From Deltaproteobacteria bacterium (GTDB taxonomy: Bacteria; Myxococcota_A; UBA796; SXON01), in assembly GCA_014191855.1 (NCBI GenBank), contig BJHF01000005.1:22135-86134 (forward strand): a stretch of DNA of 64,000 bases, given 5' to 3'. Shown one piece after another: positions 1-18,648 of the stretch. Positions within the stretch are counted from its first letter, which is position 1, and every line of letters starts with the position of its first letter. A model generated the notes under the pieces. The model did no database searches. It was not told the origin of the DNA and worked only from the letters and a program-made list of their open reading frames with translations. A program made the position numbers and the translations under genes.

Positions 1-1191
1 ATGGCCAAGGCAAAGTTCGAGCGCAACAAGCCGCATTGCAACATCGGCACGATCGGTCACGTTGACCATGGGAAGACGTCGCTGACGGCGGCGATCACCA
101 AGATCCTGGCGGAGTCGGGCGGCGCGAAGTTCATGGCGTACGCGGACATCGACAAGGCACCGGAAGAGAAGGCCCGCGGCATCACGATCAACACGGCGCA
201 CGTGGAATACGAGACGGCGAACCGTCACTACGCGCACGTGGATTGCCCTGGGCACGCGGACTACATCAAGAACATGATCACCGGCGCGGCGCAGATGGAC
301 GGGGCGATCCTCGTCGTGAGCGCGGCGGACGGCCCGATGCCGCAGACGAAGGAGCACGTGCTGCTCGCTCGTCAGGTGAACGTGCCCTCGATCGTGGTGT
401 TCCTGAACAAGTGCGACATGCTGGACGACCCCGAGCTGCTCGAGCTGGTGGAGATGGAAGTGCGCGAGCTCCTGTCGAGCTACGACTTCCCTGGGGATAC
501 GACCCCGATCATCCGCGGCTCGGCGACGAAGGCGCTGGACGGGGACACGTCGGACATCGGTCGTCCCGCGATCCTGAAGCTGATGGAAGCGGTGGACGCG
601 TTCATCCCGCAGCCGATCCGTGACATCGAGAAGCCGTTCCTGATGCCGGTGGAAGATGTGTTCACGATCACGGGCCGCGGCACGGTGGCCACGGGCCGCG
701 TGGAGCGCGGGATCGTGAAGGTCGGGGAGACCATCGAGATCGTGGGGTTCAAGGACACCATGACGACGACGGTGACCGGCGTCGAGATGTTCCGCAAGCT
801 CCTGGACCAGGGGCAGGCTGGCGACAACGTGGGTCTGCTGCTTCGCGGCGTGGACCGTACGAACATCGAGCGCGGGCAGGTGCTGGCGAAGCCGAAGAGC
901 ATCACGCCGCACAAGAAGTTCAAGGCGGAAGCGTACATCCTGAAGAAGGACGAAGGCGGCCGTCACAAGCCGTTCTTCAACGGGTACCGCCCGCAGTTCT
1001 ACTTCCGCACCACGGACGTGACCGGCGTCATCGAACTCAAAGATGGGGTCGAGATGGTCATGCCGGGGGACCGCGTGGAGATGACGATCGAGCTCATCAC
1101 GCCCATCGCGATGGAGAAGCAGCTCCGCTTCGCCATCCGCGAAGGTGGCAAGACTGTCGGCGCCGGTGTGGTTGCCGAGATCATCGCCTGA
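1..1191 (+). CDS. tuf: Elongation factor Tu, copy 1 (tufB position)
   Basis: GTPase that delivers aminoacyl-tRNA to the ribosomal A site. The 396-residue length is standard. The P-loop GHVDHGKT is at residues 19-26, switch I RGITIN near 59-64, DCPGHADY from 81 with the catalytic His at 85, and NKCD at 136-139. The C-terminal beta-barrel domains 2 and 3 are complete. The window begins exactly on the ATG, so any upstream signal is out of view. It sits before secE, the usual tufB position, and is followed by its own terminator. It appears identical to the copy at 17118-18308 until the last sense codon. Confidence 0.98.
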   Translation: MAKAKFERNKPHCNIGTIGHVDHGKTSLTAAITKILAESGGAKFMAYADIDKAPEEKARGITINTAHVEYETANRHYAHVDCPGHADYIKNMITGAAQMDGAILVVSAADGPMPQTKEHVLLARQVNVPSIVVFLNKCDMLDDPELLELVEMEVRELLSSYDFPGDTTPIIRGSATKALDGDTSDIGRPAILKLMEAVDAFIPQPIRDIEKPFLMPVEDVFTITGRGTVATGRVERGIVKVGETIEIVGFKDTMTTTVTGVEMFRKLLDQGQAGDNVGLLLRGVDRTNIERGQVLAKPKSITPHKKFKAEAYILKKDEGGRHKPFFNGYRPQFYFRTTDVTGVIELKDGVEMVMPGDRVEMTIELITPIAMEKQLRFAIREGGKTVGAGVVAEIIA

Positions 1192-1220
1192 TCCTGCGGG
1201 CCCGGGGGGCCACGGCGTGA

Positions 1221-1252
1221 GGGCTCGGGAGAAACCCGAGCCCTTGTTGTCT
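1221..1252 (+). terminator. Intrinsic terminator after tuf
   Basis: A perfect 9-bp stem (GGGCTCGGG at 1221-1229 with CCCGAGCCC at 1235-1243) and a 5-base loop are followed by the T-rich tail TTGTTGTCTGTTG. It separates tuf from secE. The remaining ~140 bases before secE hold no tRNA-Trp or rpmG, which commonly occupy this spot. Confidence 0.8.
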
Positions 1253-1395
1253 GTTGCCCTTGCACGATTCGTGCCAGCGCATTAACCCGCCGGGGCTTCC
1301 GTCCGACCGTCCCCCGCACACTGCGGGCTTCGAGTGTGGGCAGGAAAAAAAGATAGCAACAACGTTCGCTAATCGCGAATTGAACCAAGGCCAAC

Positions 1396-1785
1396 GTGGA
1401 AAACCAACGCTCCGTGACGCTCCTGTACGTCCTCGCCGGCATCGCCGCCGGGGTGTTCGTGCGTAGCGCCGCGCTGCAGGTTGCCGCGTTCCAGAGCATC
1501 GAGGATCCGATCCTCGCCGGCTTCGTTTCGGCCACGACGCTGCTCGGAGTCGCGTCGGCCGCGATCACCTTTGCGGTGCTGCGGCGGCACGCGGCCGCCA
1601 CGGCCTACGTCGAGAGCGCGGTGAGCGAGCTCGACCGTGTCACCTGGCCAACGCGGGAAGAAACGGTGGACAACACCACCGTCGTCGTCATCGCGGCGCT
1701 CGGCTTCGGCCTCCTGATGTTTGTCTACGACTTCTCGTGGAGCCACATCACCACGTACGCCCTCTACACGGGCGTCGGTAAGTAA
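1396..1785 (+). CDS. secE: Preprotein translocase subunit SecE
   Basis: Essential small subunit of the SecYEG channel, clamping SecY in the inner membrane. The 129-residue protein has two N-terminal hydrophobic segments (about 7-23 and 39-60), the conserved amphipathic signature ELDRVTWPTREET at about 78-90, and a final membrane helix at about 95-118. The three-helix layout resembles E. coli SecE rather than the single-helix short form. The start is GTG at 1396, preceded by AAGG. It lies directly upstream of nusG in the standard secE-nusG-rplKAJL order; secY is at 26965. Confidence 0.95.
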   Translation: MENQRSVTLLYVLAGIAAGVFVRSAALQVAAFQSIEDPILAGFVSATTLLGVASAAITFAVLRRHAAATAYVESAVSELDRVTWPTREETVDNTTVVVIAALGFGLLMFVYDFSWSHITTYALYTGVGK

Positions 1786-1812
1786 CCGGTATTCTTCGGG
1801 GTTTATCTCCTC

Positions 1813-2346
1813 ATGGCAATGGCGTGGTACGTAGTACATACCTACTCTGGCTTCGAGAACAAGGCGAAGCAGGCGCTCGAAGAGCGGGTGAAGCTCTACG
1901 GGCTCAGCCCGCGCTTCGGCCAGGTGCTCGTGCCCACCGAAGAGGTCGTCGAGGTCAAGAATGGCCAGAAGAAGACGACAACCCGTAAGTTCTTCCCGGG
2001 GTACATCCTCGTGGAAATGGAAATGGACAATCAGACCTGGCACGTCGTCAAAGAGACGCCGAAGGTCACCGGCTTCGTGGGGGCCGGCCGTCGGCCGCCG
2101 CCGATGCCGGACGAAGAGGTTCGTCGCATCACCAACCGCCTCGGCGGTGAGGAGCAGAAGCCGAAGCTCGCGGTGAGCTTCGAGCGCGGCGAAGGAGTGC
2201 GCGTGGTCGATGGCCCGCTCGCGCCTGTCGTCGGCAAGGTGGAGGAGGTCAACGCCACGCGTGGCCGCCTCCGCGTCACAGTCACCATTTTCGGCCGGCC
2301 AACGTCGGTCGAGCTGGACTTCACTCAGGTCGAGAAAGTCGGGTAA
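1813..2346 (+). CDS. nusG: Transcription termination/antitermination protein NusG
   Basis: Binds the RNA polymerase clamp, suppresses pausing, and links polymerase to Rho or to ribosomal protein S10. The 177-residue length is usual for a two-domain NusG. The NGN domain covers roughly residues 1-115 (WYVVHTYSGFE near the N-terminus, RKFFPGYILVEM in the middle). The C-terminal KOW domain covers about 122-175 and ends in IFGRPTSVEL. The KOW loop reads GPLAPVVG where many NusGs have GPFANFxG, a modest difference. Start ATG at 1813; a second in-frame ATG lies two codons later. Confidence 0.97.
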   Translation: MAMAWYVVHTYSGFENKAKQALEERVKLYGLSPRFGQVLVPTEEVVEVKNGQKKTTTRKFFPGYILVEMEMDNQTWHVVKETPKVTGFVGAGRRPPPMPDEEVRRITNRLGGEEQKPKLAVSFERGEGVRVVDGPLAPVVGKVEEVNATRGRLRVTVTIFGRPTSVELDFTQVEKVG

Positions 2347-2367
2347 CCCCCGCAACAGGGAACGAAC

Positions 2368-2796
2368 ATGGCGAAGAAGATCGTCAATCAAATCAAGTTG
2401 CAGATCACCGCTGGCAAGGCAACCCCTTCGCCGCCGGTAGGCCCCGCCCTCGGCCAGGCCGGCGTGAACATCCCGATGTTCGTGAAGGACTTCAACGCCC
2501 GTACGGCCGCCATGGCCAGCGAGAACGTTGTCGTCCCCGTCATCATCACGGTGTTCAGCGACCGTAGCTTCACCTTCGTGGTGAAGCCGCCGCCGGTGGC
2601 CGTATTGCTCACCAAGGCCGCCAAGGCCGAGAAGGGCTCAGCCGAGCCCAACAAAAAGAAAGTTGGCTCCGTCACCCATGCCCAGGTGATGGAGATCGCG
2701 AAGACGAAGTTGGCAGACATGAACACGACCAATCTGGAGGCGGCATGCCGGACGGTCGAGGGAACAGCACGTTCCATGGGTGTCGACGTCGTCTGA
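2368..2796 (+). CDS. rplK: 50S ribosomal protein L11
   Basis: Binds the GTPase-associated region of 23S rRNA and forms the base of the stalk, where it is needed for factor-dependent GTP hydrolysis and RelA activation. At 142 residues it matches the family length. The N-terminal helix-rich domain has the Pro-rich stretch [14 protein letters not shown], where thiostrepton-type drugs act in other species, and the C-terminal RNA-binding domain ends in [11 protein letters not shown]. It starts 21 bases after nusG. Confidence 0.98.
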   Translation: MAKKIVNQIKLQITAGKATPSPPVGPALGQAGVNIPMFVKDFNARTAAMASENVVVPVIITVFSDRSFTFVVKPPPVAVLLTKAAKAEKGSAEPNKKKVGSVTHAQVMEIAKTKLADMNTTNLEAACRTVEGTARSMGVDVV

Positions 2797-2934
2797 AACT
2801 ACAACCCCGCACCGTTGGCCTGAGGGAGGAGCGCCGCCGCTCCGTGGACCTAACCAATAAAGGGCGGCAGAAGCGAACGGGGGCGCCTTTTTGGTCCGTT
2901 CAACGCTGTCGTTCGCAGGAGAATCAACCGAAAC

Positions 2935-3651
2935 ATGGCAACTAGCGGAAAACGGTACTCTGCGGCCCGAAAGGCCGTCGACCCGAACAACAAATACTCG
3001 CTCGACCAGGCGGTCGTGCTTCTGAAGCAGACTGCATCTGCGAAGTTCGATGAGACCATCGACATCGCAGTGCGGCTCGGCGTCGATCCGAAGCATGCCG
3101 ACCAGATGGTCCGTGGCGCCGTCGCCCTCCCTCACGGGACTGGGAAGACGGTCCGCGTCCTCGTCTTCGCCCAGGGCGAAGCGGCGAAAGCAGCCAGGGA
3201 AGCCGGGGCCGACTTTGTCGGCGCCGACGACCTGATCCTCAAAATCGAGAGCGAAGGGTGGACCGACTTCGACAAGGCCGTGGCGACACGCGACTTGATG
3301 GGCAAGGTCGGTAAGCTCGGGCGGGTCCTCGGACCCCGCGGGCTCATGCCGAACCCGAAGATCGGCACAGTGGTCGGTCCGGATGCGATCGCGCAGACGG
3401 TTCGCGAGCTCAAGGGCGGCAAGATCGACTTCCGGGTCGAGAAGGCTGGCATTGTGCACGCGAACGTCGGCCGGGCGTCGATGGAGGGCCAGCAGCTCAA
3501 GGAGAACATCGAGGCGTTGGTGAACACGCTGATGAAGCTCAAGCCGGCTTCCGCGAAGGGCACGTACCTGCGCGGCGCGGCGGTGAGCACCACGATGGGG
3601 CCGGGAATCCGGCTCGATCCAGGCGATCTCATCCGCACGGGCGAGGCTTAG
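2935..3651 (+). CDS. rplA: 50S ribosomal protein L1
   Basis: Binds 23S rRNA at the mobile L1 stalk beside the E site and in many bacteria represses its own L11-L1 mRNA. The 238-residue protein has the hallmark GPRGLMPNPKIGTV segment and the interdomain hinge expected of L1. A 138-base leader separates it from rplK, which is unusually long for this operon. It contains an inverted repeat (GAACGG at 2875-2880 with CCGTTC at 2896-2901) just before the ribosome binding site. That hairpin could be an autoregulatory L1 site, but no L1 rRNA mimic was recognised. Confidence 0.98.
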   Translation: MATSGKRYSAARKAVDPNNKYSLDQAVVLLKQTASAKFDETIDIAVRLGVDPKHADQMVRGAVALPHGTGKTVRVLVFAQGEAAKAAREAGADFVGADDLILKIESEGWTDFDKAVATRDLMGKVGKLGRVLGPRGLMPNPKIGTVVGPDAIAQTVRELKGGKIDFRVEKAGIVHANVGRASMEGQQLKENIEALVNTLMKLKPASAKGTYLRGAAVSTTMGPGIRLDPGDLIRTGEA

Positions 3652-3659
3652 GAGACACC

Positions 3660-4184
3660 ATGAACCGGACTCAAAAAGCCGACCAGATCTCTACCTTCTC
3701 GACCTTCGCGAAGGGCGCGCCGTTCATCGTGCTCGCGCACTTCAAAGGCACCAAGGTGTCCGACATCAACTCGTTCCGTCGTGAGCTCGAGAAGAGCGGC
3801 ATGCGGTACAAGGTGATCAAGAACACCCTTGCGCGTCGGGCCTTCGCCGAAGCGGGTGTCGCGGGGCTCGACCGCACCTTCACGGGGATGACCGGCGTGG
3901 TCTTCTCCGGGCCGGATGCGATTGGCTCCGCCAAGATCCTCAAGGACGTGTTGAAGGGCCTCCCCACCATTCAGGTGCGGGCGGGTTTCTTCGACGGGTC
4001 CACGATGGATGCGAAGTGCATCGACACGGTGGCCTCCCTCCCGAGTCGGGAAGACATCCTGGCCCAGTTGCTCGCAACCCTCCAAGAGGGTCCGCGGCTC
4101 CTGGTCAGCGTCATCCAGGCCCCGGGGCGCGACCTCGTGCAGCTCCTCAAGAACTACGAAGACAAGCTCGCGGACGCCCAGTAG
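3660..4184 (+). CDS. rplJ: 50S ribosomal protein L10
   Basis: L10 anchors L7/L12 dimers to the ribosome and with them forms the stalk. The 174-residue protein has the N-terminal rRNA-binding domain (NRTQKADQISTFSTF at the start, a TLARRAF segment near residue 60) and a C-terminal helix (LLVSVIQAPGRDLVQLLKNYEDKL) that would carry L7/L12 dimers. It begins 8 bases after rplA with a GGAG ribosome binding site. In other bacteria the L10/L12 complex represses this operon; no leader structure is visible in the short gap. Confidence 0.97.
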   Translation: MNRTQKADQISTFSTFAKGAPFIVLAHFKGTKVSDINSFRRELEKSGMRYKVIKNTLARRAFAEAGVAGLDRTFTGMTGVVFSGPDAIGSAKILKDVLKGLPTIQVRAGFFDGSTMDAKCIDTVASLPSREDILAQLLATLQEGPRLLVSVIQAPGRDLVQLLKNYEDKLADAQ

Positions 4185-4238
4185 TCCGCGCTCCCCCCTC
4201 GTCCCCCTCTCTCTCAAAGAAACATCGGAGAAAATACC

Positions 4239-4619
4239 ATGTCCCTTTCCCAGAACGAAGTCGTCGACTACATCAAGAACCTCAAGCTCGCCGAGGTCAA
4301 GGCCCTCGTTGAGACCCTCGAAGCGGAGCTCGGCGTGAAGGCCGGCGCGCCCGCGGCGGCGGCGGCCCCGGCTGCAGCGGCTCCGGCCGCGGTGGTCGAG
4401 GAGAAGACCGAGTTCGACGTCATGCTGCTCGAAGCCGGCGCGAACAAGATCGGCGTCATCAAGGCGGTTCGCGAGCTCGTCTCCGGCCTGGGCCTCGCGG
4501 AAGCGAAGGCGTTGGTCGAGAGCGCGCCCAAGGCCATCAAGAGCGCCGTCTCCAAGGACGACGCGGCCGCCGCGAAGAAGAAGCTCGAAGACGCCGGCGC
4601 GAAGGTCGAGGTCAAGTAG
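4239..4619 (+). CDS. rplL: 50S ribosomal protein L7/L12
   Basis: Multicopy acidic stalk protein that recruits and activates translational GTPases. The 126 residues divide into the N-terminal dimerisation domain (about 1-32), an Ala/Pro-rich flexible hinge (about 36-52) and the C-terminal factor-binding domain ending [17 protein letters not shown] precedes the ATG. The gene follows rplJ by 54 bases, and a strong hairpin lies between it and rpoB. Confidence 0.98.
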   Translation: MSLSQNEVVDYIKNLKLAEVKALVETLEAELGVKAGAPAAAAAPAAAAPAAVVEEKTEFDVMLLEAGANKIGVIKAVRELVSGLGLAEAKALVESAPKAIKSAVSKDDAAAAKKKLEDAGAKVEVK

Positions 4620-4652
4620 TTCAAGGGCATGCTCCTCCGAGCATCCCTCCAG

Positions 4653-4678
4653 CGCCGGGGCACATCCGTGCCCCGGCG
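4653..4678 (+). promoter_or_regulatory. Hairpin between rplL and rpoB (attenuator or processing site)
   Basis: A perfect 11-bp stem (CGCCGGGGCAC at 4653-4663 with GTGCCCCGGCG at 4668-4678) with a 4-base loop stands in the rplL-rpoB gap and has no T-tract. A smaller stem (ATGCTC/GAGCAT) lies just upstream. In E. coli the same gap holds an attenuator and an RNase III site that uncouple ribosomal protein and polymerase subunit output; a similar role is inferred from position only. Confidence 0.55.
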
Positions 4679-4800
4679 TCTGTCCCTCCGGGGCGCGCGT
4701 CCAAGGACGTGGGTCTCGCAACAGGTAGGTCCTGTGTTTTCGCCCATCGCGACCGCGAGTCCCAAGTGTGGCTGCGCGGTTCACCGTCACGGAGTCGCAT

Positions 4801-9006
<4,206 letters not shown>

Positions 9007-9016
9007 GCGCCCGCTC

Positions 9017-9049
9017 GGGGCGCCCGACGTGGCGCCCCGCTCCCTTTTT
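9017..9049 (+). terminator. Terminator-like hairpin between rpoB and rpoC
   Basis: An 8-bp stem GGGGCGCC (9017-9024) with GGCGCCCC (9031-9038) and a 6-base loop is followed by GCTCCC and five T residues (9045-9049). The T run starts 6 bases after the stem, so termination may be weak. The position inside rpoBC, whose products are needed in equal amounts, is unexpected. Confidence 0.5.
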
Positions 9050-9099
9050 CCTGCATCTTCGTACAGAACACCGTCGAAAGCCTACAGCCTGGAGGCCCC

Positions 9100-13839
<4,740 letters not shown>

Positions 13840-13898
13840 CGACCGTGCGCGAGCCGGCGGGAACGACCCATTTTGGATCGTCCATCGCCGGGTATCGC

Positions 13899-13926
13899 TT
13901 GACACCCCGAGGGCGACGGGTAATAA
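13899..13926 (+). promoter_or_regulatory. Predicted sigma-70 promoter of the str operon
   Basis: A perfect -35 hexamer TTGACA (13899-13904), a 16-base spacer and a -10-like TAATAA (13921-13926) lie 38 bases before the rpsL start. This is the clearest promoter-like sequence on the + strand of the ribosomal region. No terminator was seen between rpoC and this point. Confidence 0.55.
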
Positions 13927-13964
13927 GCCGCCGCTCTCGAACACCTACTCCCGCAAGGAACACG

Positions 13965-14339
13965 ATGCCGACGATCAACCAGCTGGTACGGCAAGGCCGC
14001 CAGAAGGTCATCCGCAAGAGTGCGTCGCCCGCGCTCAAAGAATGCCCGCAAAAGCGCGGGGTTTGCACGCGCGTGTACACCACGACGCCGAAGAAGCCGA
14101 ACTCCGCGCTCCGCAAGGTTGCGCGCGTCCGCCTCACCAACGGGATCGAGGTTACCTCGTACATCCCCGGCGAAGGGCACAATCTCCAAGAGCACAGCAG
14201 CGTGCTCATTCGTGGTGGCCGCGTAAAGGACCTTCCTGGCGTTCGCTACCACATCATCCGCGGCACTGGCGACACTCAGGGTGTCTCCAACCGTAAGCAG
14301 GGTCGTTCCAAGTACGGCGCCAAGCGCCCGAAGAAGTAG
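13965..14339 (+). CDS. rpsL: 30S ribosomal protein S12
   Basis: Decoding-centre protein that monitors codon-anticodon pairing. ATG 13965, with AAGGAA just upstream, gives [14 protein letters not shown] and the standard 124 residues; an in-frame ATG 120 bases earlier would overlap the promoter and is rejected. The loop [16 protein letters not shown] and the later [13 protein letters not shown] segment are the regions where streptomycin-resistance substitutions occur in other species, and both look wild type. First gene of the str operon rpsL-rpsG-fusA-tuf. Confidence 0.98.
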   Translation: MPTINQLVRQGRQKVIRKSASPALKECPQKRGVCTRVYTTTPKKPNSALRKVARVRLTNGIEVTSYIPGEGHNLQEHSSVLIRGGRVKDLPGVRYHIIRGTGDTQGVSNRKQGRSKYGAKRPKK

Positions 14340-14346
14340 GTGAGTC

Positions 14347-14817
14347 ATGCCTCGTCGTCGTGAAGTACCCAAACGTCCTGTCCTCCCCGACCCCGTATAC
14401 GGCGATCAGACCGTCACGCGGTTCACCAATGTGGTGATGAAGGAGGGCAAGAAAGCCGTCGCCGAATCTGTCGTTTACGGCGCGTTCGACATCATCAAAG
14501 ATCGTCTCAAGGAAGATCCCTTGCCGATCTTCATCCGGGCGCTGGAGAACTGCCAGCCCGCCGTGGAAGTGAAGTCGCGTCGCGTCGGCGGTGCGAACTA
14601 TCAGGTTCCGGTCGAGGTCCGCTCCGAACGCCGCATGGCGCTCGCGATGCGCTGGATCGCCGACTATGCGCGTGAGCGCTCCGGCAAGTCCATGCGCGAC
14701 AAGCTGGCGAACGAGATCATCGAAGCCTCCCACGGTCGCGGCAACGCGGTCAAGAAGCGCGACGATGTGCATCGTATGGCCGAAGCCAACAAGGCGTTCA
14801 GCCACTACCGCTGGTAG
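14347..14817 (+). CDS. rpsG: 30S ribosomal protein S7
   Basis: Primary assembly protein that nucleates the 3' domain of 16S rRNA and lines the E site. The 156-residue length is typical, with [14 protein letters not shown] at the start and the conserved [16 protein letters not shown] segment. It begins 7 bases after rpsL. In E. coli, S7 represses the str operon through an rpsL-rpsG leader; the gap here is too short for the same structure. A terminator follows, so fusA may have its own promoter. Confidence 0.98.
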   Translation: MPRRREVPKRPVLPDPVYGDQTVTRFTNVVMKEGKKAVAESVVYGAFDIIKDRLKEDPLPIFIRALENCQPAVEVKSRRVGGANYQVPVEVRSERRMALAMRWIADYARERSGKSMRDKLANEIIEASHGRGNAVKKRDDVHRMAEANKAFSHYRW

Positions 14818-14825
14818 GTTCAATC

Positions 14826-14850
14826 GGGGCGGCCTCTGGCCGCCCCTTTC
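14826..14850 (+). terminator. Hairpin terminator after rpsG
   Basis: GGGGCGGCC (14826-14834) and GGCCGCCCC (14838-14846) form a 9-bp stem with a 3-base loop followed by TTTCGTTG. It lies 9 bases after the rpsG stop. The rest of the 184-base gap to fusA contains no recognisable gene or convincing promoter. Confidence 0.65.
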
Positions 14851-15001
14851 GTTGATCCCCCCCTTTTCTGCCGTAAGGCCAGGAGCAGTCCTCAGCACAT
14901 CGCCGTTGTTGGCTTCCGTTGATTCTTCCCTCGCAGACAGGCGCCATGACATGCGCCCGGGTCATTGAAGGATCGGCCGTAGACAATGACTACGACGTCT
15001 G

Positions 15002-17095
15002 ATGGCGACATCCGCCATGCAGCACGATCTGTCCAACGTCCGTAACATCGGCATCATGGCGCACATTGATGCCGGTAAGACCACGCTTACCGAGCGGATC
15101 CTGTTTTATACGGGGGTCAGCCATCGGATGGGCGAGGTGCACGATGGCGCCGCCACCATGGATTGGATGGTGCAGGAGCAGGAGCGTGGAATCACGATCA
15201 CCTCCGCCGCGACCACCTGCTTCTGGCGCGACTGTCGGGTCAACATCATCGATACGCCGGGGCATGTGGACTTCACCATCGAGGTGGAGCGCAGCCTGCG
15301 GGTGCTCGACGGCGCGATCGCGGTGTTTACGGCGGTGGAAGGCGTGGAGCCGCAGAGCGAAACCGTCTGGAAGCAGGCGGAGAAGTACCACGTGCCGCGC
15401 ATCGCGTTCATCAACAAGATGGATCGCGTAGGGGCCGACTTCGACGCCGCCGTGAAGTCCATCCGAGAGAAGCTTGGGGCGAACGCCGTGCCGTTCCAGC
15501 TCCCGATCGGCAGCCAGGACACCTTCGTCGGGATGGTGGATCTGGTTCGGATGGTCGCGTTGCGTTGGCCGGACACCAGCCTTGGTGCGGAATTCATTGA
15601 GGAGCCCATCCCCGCGGAGCTCGAAGATGAGGCCGCGATGGCGCGTGAAACCTTGATTGATGCGTTGGCCAACGAGGACGACCGCATCACCGAGGCGTTC
15701 CTCGCCGGTTCGCCCGTAGAAGAAGAATGGCTCCGGGCGGCTGGGCGCAAGGCCTCGATCGCTCAGCGTGTCGTGCCGGTGTTCTGCGGCGCCGCCTTCA
15801 AGAACAAGGGCGTTCAACCGCTCCTCGACGCGGTGGCCGACTACCTGCCGTCGCCGGCGGAGCTGCCGCCGACCGAGGGCAAGGATCCGGAGAACACCGC
15901 CAAGGCGCTGCACCGGAAGCCTGGGATCGCGGACCCGTTTTGCGCGCTTGCGTTCAAGGTGCAGAGCGATCCGTTCCTCGGCACGCTCACCTACTTGCGC
16001 GTGTACTCAGGCTCCATCGGCTCCGGCGAGGTGGCGCTCAACCCCCGCACCGGCAAGCGTGAGCGCATCGGGCGCCTGCTCCAGATGCACGCGAACAAGC
16101 GGGAAGATCTGGAGCGCGCAACGGAGGGGCTCATCGTCGCCGCTGCGGGCCTCCGAAACGTCGCCACGGGCGACACGCTTTGTGACCAGAAGCACCCCAT
16201 CGTGCTCGAAGCGATGACCTTCCCTGAGCCGGTGATCTGGCTGTCGATCGAGCCCGCCACCAAGGTGGATGAGGACAAGCTCACGGCCGCTCTCACGCGC
16301 CTCCAGGAGGAGGACCCGACGTTCAAGGTACGCTTGGACAAGGAGAGCGGCCAAATCGTCATGGCGGGCATGGGCGAGCTGCACCTGGACATCATCCGGG
16401 ACCGGCTCCAGCGCGAGTTCAAGGTGGGTTGCAACGTCGGCCGCCCGCAAGTGGCCTACCGCGAAACCATCTCGCGGAGTGCGGAGGGCGAGGGCCTGGT
16501 GAAGCGCCAGACCGGCGGTCGTGGCCAGTACGGCCACGTGAAGCTCGTGCTCACGCCCGGCGCTCGCGGCGAGGGGCTGATCGTCCGCGACGAGGTCGTC
16601 GGCGGCACCATCCCACGCGAGTTCGTGAAGCCCGCGATGGACGGCGCTCGGGAGGCGCTCGACGTGGGCGCGTTGGCTGGCTTCCCGATGGTCGATGCGA
16701 TCTGCACGTTGATCGGTGGCTCTTTCCACGACGTGGACTCCAGCGACATCGCGTTTCGCATCGCCGCGTCGATGGCCGTGCAGGACGCGGCGGCAAAAGC
16801 GACACCAATTTTGCTAGAACCGATCATGAAACTTGAAATTTCCTCCCCAGAGGAGTATACGGGCGGCGTCATCGGGGACCTGTCGGGTCGCCGTGGCTCG
16901 GTGAACCGCATGGACGCCCGCTCAGGGGTCCAGGTCATCGGCGCGGAAGCGCCGCTGGCGTCTATGTTCGGCTACGCGACGGACCTTCGGTCCGCGACCC
17001 AAGGCCGCGCATCGTTCACCATGCAATTTCATCAATATGCGGAAGTGCCCCCAGTGATCTCGCAAGAGATCGTGGCCAGGTTCCGCGGCTACTGA
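15002..17095 (+). CDS. fusA: Elongation factor G
   Basis: GTPase that drives translocation and, with ribosome recycling factor, ribosome splitting. The 697-residue protein has P-loop AHIDAGKT at 20-27, [10 protein letters not shown] (switch I), DTPGHVDF and NKMDR in domain I, and a complete C-terminal domain with the VDSSDIAF and [10 protein letters not shown] blocks. The start is uncertain: ATG 15002 has no strong ribosome binding site, and ATG 15017 ([12 protein letters not shown]) is also plausible. It sits 22 bases before tuf, as in the classical str operon. Confidence 0.97.
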   Translation: MATSAMQHDLSNVRNIGIMAHIDAGKTTLTERILFYTGVSHRMGEVHDGAATMDWMVQEQERGITITSAATTCFWRDCRVNIIDTPGHVDFTIEVERSLRVLDGAIAVFTAVEGVEPQSETVWKQAEKYHVPRIAFINKMDRVGADFDAAVKSIREKLGANAVPFQLPIGSQDTFVGMVDLVRMVALRWPDTSLGAEFIEEPIPAELEDEAAMARETLIDALANEDDRITEAFLAGSPVEEEWLRAAGRKASIAQRVVPVFCGAAFKNKGVQPLLDAVADYLPSPAELPPTEGKDPENTAKALHRKPGIADPFCALAFKVQSDPFLGTLTYLRVYSGSIGSGEVALNPRTGKRERIGRLLQMHANKREDLERATEGLIVAAAGLRNVATGDTLCDQKHPIVLEAMTFPEPVIWLSIEPATKVDEDKLTAALTRLQEEDPTFKVRLDKESGQIVMAGMGELHLDIIRDRLQREFKVGCNVGRPQVAYRETISRSAEGEGLVKRQTGGRGQYGHVKLVLTPGARGEGLIVRDEVVGGTIPREFVKPAMDGAREALDVGALAGFPMVDAICTLIGGSFHDVDSSDIAFRIAASMAVQDAAAKATPILLEPIMKLEISSPEEYTGGVIGDLSGRRGSVNRMDARSGVQVIGAEAPLASMFGYATDLRSATQGRASFTMQFHQYAEVPPVISQEIVARFRGY

Positions 17096-17117
17096 CAGCA
17101 CTCTTGAGGATTCACCA

Positions 17118-18308
17118 ATGGCCAAGGCAAAGTTCGAGCGCAACAAGCCGCATTGCAACATCGGCACGATCGGTCACGTTGACCATGGGAAGACGTCGCT
17201 GACGGCGGCGATCACCAAGATCCTGGCGGAGTCGGGCGGCGCGAAGTTCATGGCGTACGCGGACATCGACAAGGCACCGGAAGAGAAGGCCCGCGGCATC
17301 ACGATCAACACGGCGCACGTGGAATACGAGACGGCGAACCGTCACTACGCGCACGTGGATTGCCCTGGGCACGCGGACTACATCAAGAACATGATCACCG
17401 GCGCGGCGCAGATGGACGGGGCGATCCTCGTCGTGAGCGCGGCGGACGGCCCGATGCCGCAGACGAAGGAGCACGTGCTGCTCGCTCGTCAGGTGAACGT
17501 GCCCTCGATCGTGGTGTTCCTGAACAAGTGCGACATGCTGGACGACCCCGAGCTGCTCGAGCTGGTGGAGATGGAAGTGCGCGAGCTCCTGTCGAGCTAC
17601 GACTTCCCTGGGGATACGACCCCGATCATCCGCGGCTCGGCGACGAAGGCGCTGGACGGGGACACGTCGGACATCGGTCGTCCCGCGATCCTGAAGCTGA
17701 TGGAAGCGGTGGACGCGTTCATCCCGCAGCCGATCCGTGACATCGAGAAGCCGTTCCTGATGCCGGTGGAAGATGTGTTCACGATCACGGGCCGCGGCAC
17801 GGTGGCCACGGGCCGCGTGGAGCGCGGGATCGTGAAGGTCGGGGAGACCATCGAGATCGTGGGGTTCAAGGACACCATGACGACGACGGTGACCGGCGTC
17901 GAGATGTTCCGCAAGCTCCTGGACCAGGGGCAGGCTGGCGACAACGTGGGTCTGCTGCTTCGCGGCGTGGACCGTACGAACATCGAGCGCGGGCAGGTGC
18001 TGGCGAAGCCGAAGAGCATCACGCCGCACAAGAAGTTCAAGGCGGAAGCGTACATCCTGAAGAAGGACGAAGGCGGCCGTCACAAGCCGTTCTTCAACGG
18101 GTACCGCCCGCAGTTCTACTTCCGCACCACGGACGTGACCGGCGTCATCGAACTCAAAGATGGGGTCGAGATGGTCATGCCGGGGGACCGCGTGGAGATG
18201 ACGATCGAGCTCATCACGCCCATCGCGATGGAGAAGCAGCTCCGCTTCGCCATCCGCGAAGGTGGCAAGACTGTCGGCGCCGGTGTGGTTGCCGAGATCA
18301 TCGCGTAG
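17118..18308 (+). CDS. tuf: Elongation factor Tu, copy 2 (tufA position)
   Basis: Second EF-Tu gene, at the end of the str operon and 9 bases before rpsJ. The protein is the same 396 residues as copy 1, and the DNA appears identical through the final Ala codon, where copy 1 ends GCC-TGA and this one GCG-TAG. Identity at synonymous sites points to ongoing gene conversion between the two loci. A GAGG ribosome binding site precedes the ATG. Co-transcription with rpsJ onward is likely, because no terminator lies between them. Confidence 0.98.
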   Translation: MAKAKFERNKPHCNIGTIGHVDHGKTSLTAAITKILAESGGAKFMAYADIDKAPEEKARGITINTAHVEYETANRHYAHVDCPGHADYIKNMITGAAQMDGAILVVSAADGPMPQTKEHVLLARQVNVPSIVVFLNKCDMLDDPELLELVEMEVRELLSSYDFPGDTTPIIRGSATKALDGDTSDIGRPAILKLMEAVDAFIPQPIRDIEKPFLMPVEDVFTITGRGTVATGRVERGIVKVGETIEIVGFKDTMTTTVTGVEMFRKLLDQGQAGDNVGLLLRGVDRTNIERGQVLAKPKSITPHKKFKAEAYILKKDEGGRHKPFFNGYRPQFYFRTTDVTGVIELKDGVEMVMPGDRVEMTIELITPIAMEKQLRFAIREGGKTVGAGVVAEIIA

Positions 18309-18317
18309 GAGCTGAAG

Positions 18318-18632
<315 letters not shown>

Positions 18633-18648
18633 GCCCGAGAGGAACGTC

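Noticed and set aside
1259-1291. Promoter TTGCAC ... TTAACC for secE
   Set aside because: The -10 match is poor and other equally weak candidates exist, so not listed.
1253-1395. tRNA-Trp or rpmG before secE
   Set aside because: No cloverleaf, no CCA anticodon loop, and no 50-codon zinc-ribbon ORF could be found.
4768-4800. GTG start for rpoB adding 11 residues
   Set aside because: ATG 4801 has a better-spaced GGAG and the usual N-terminal length.
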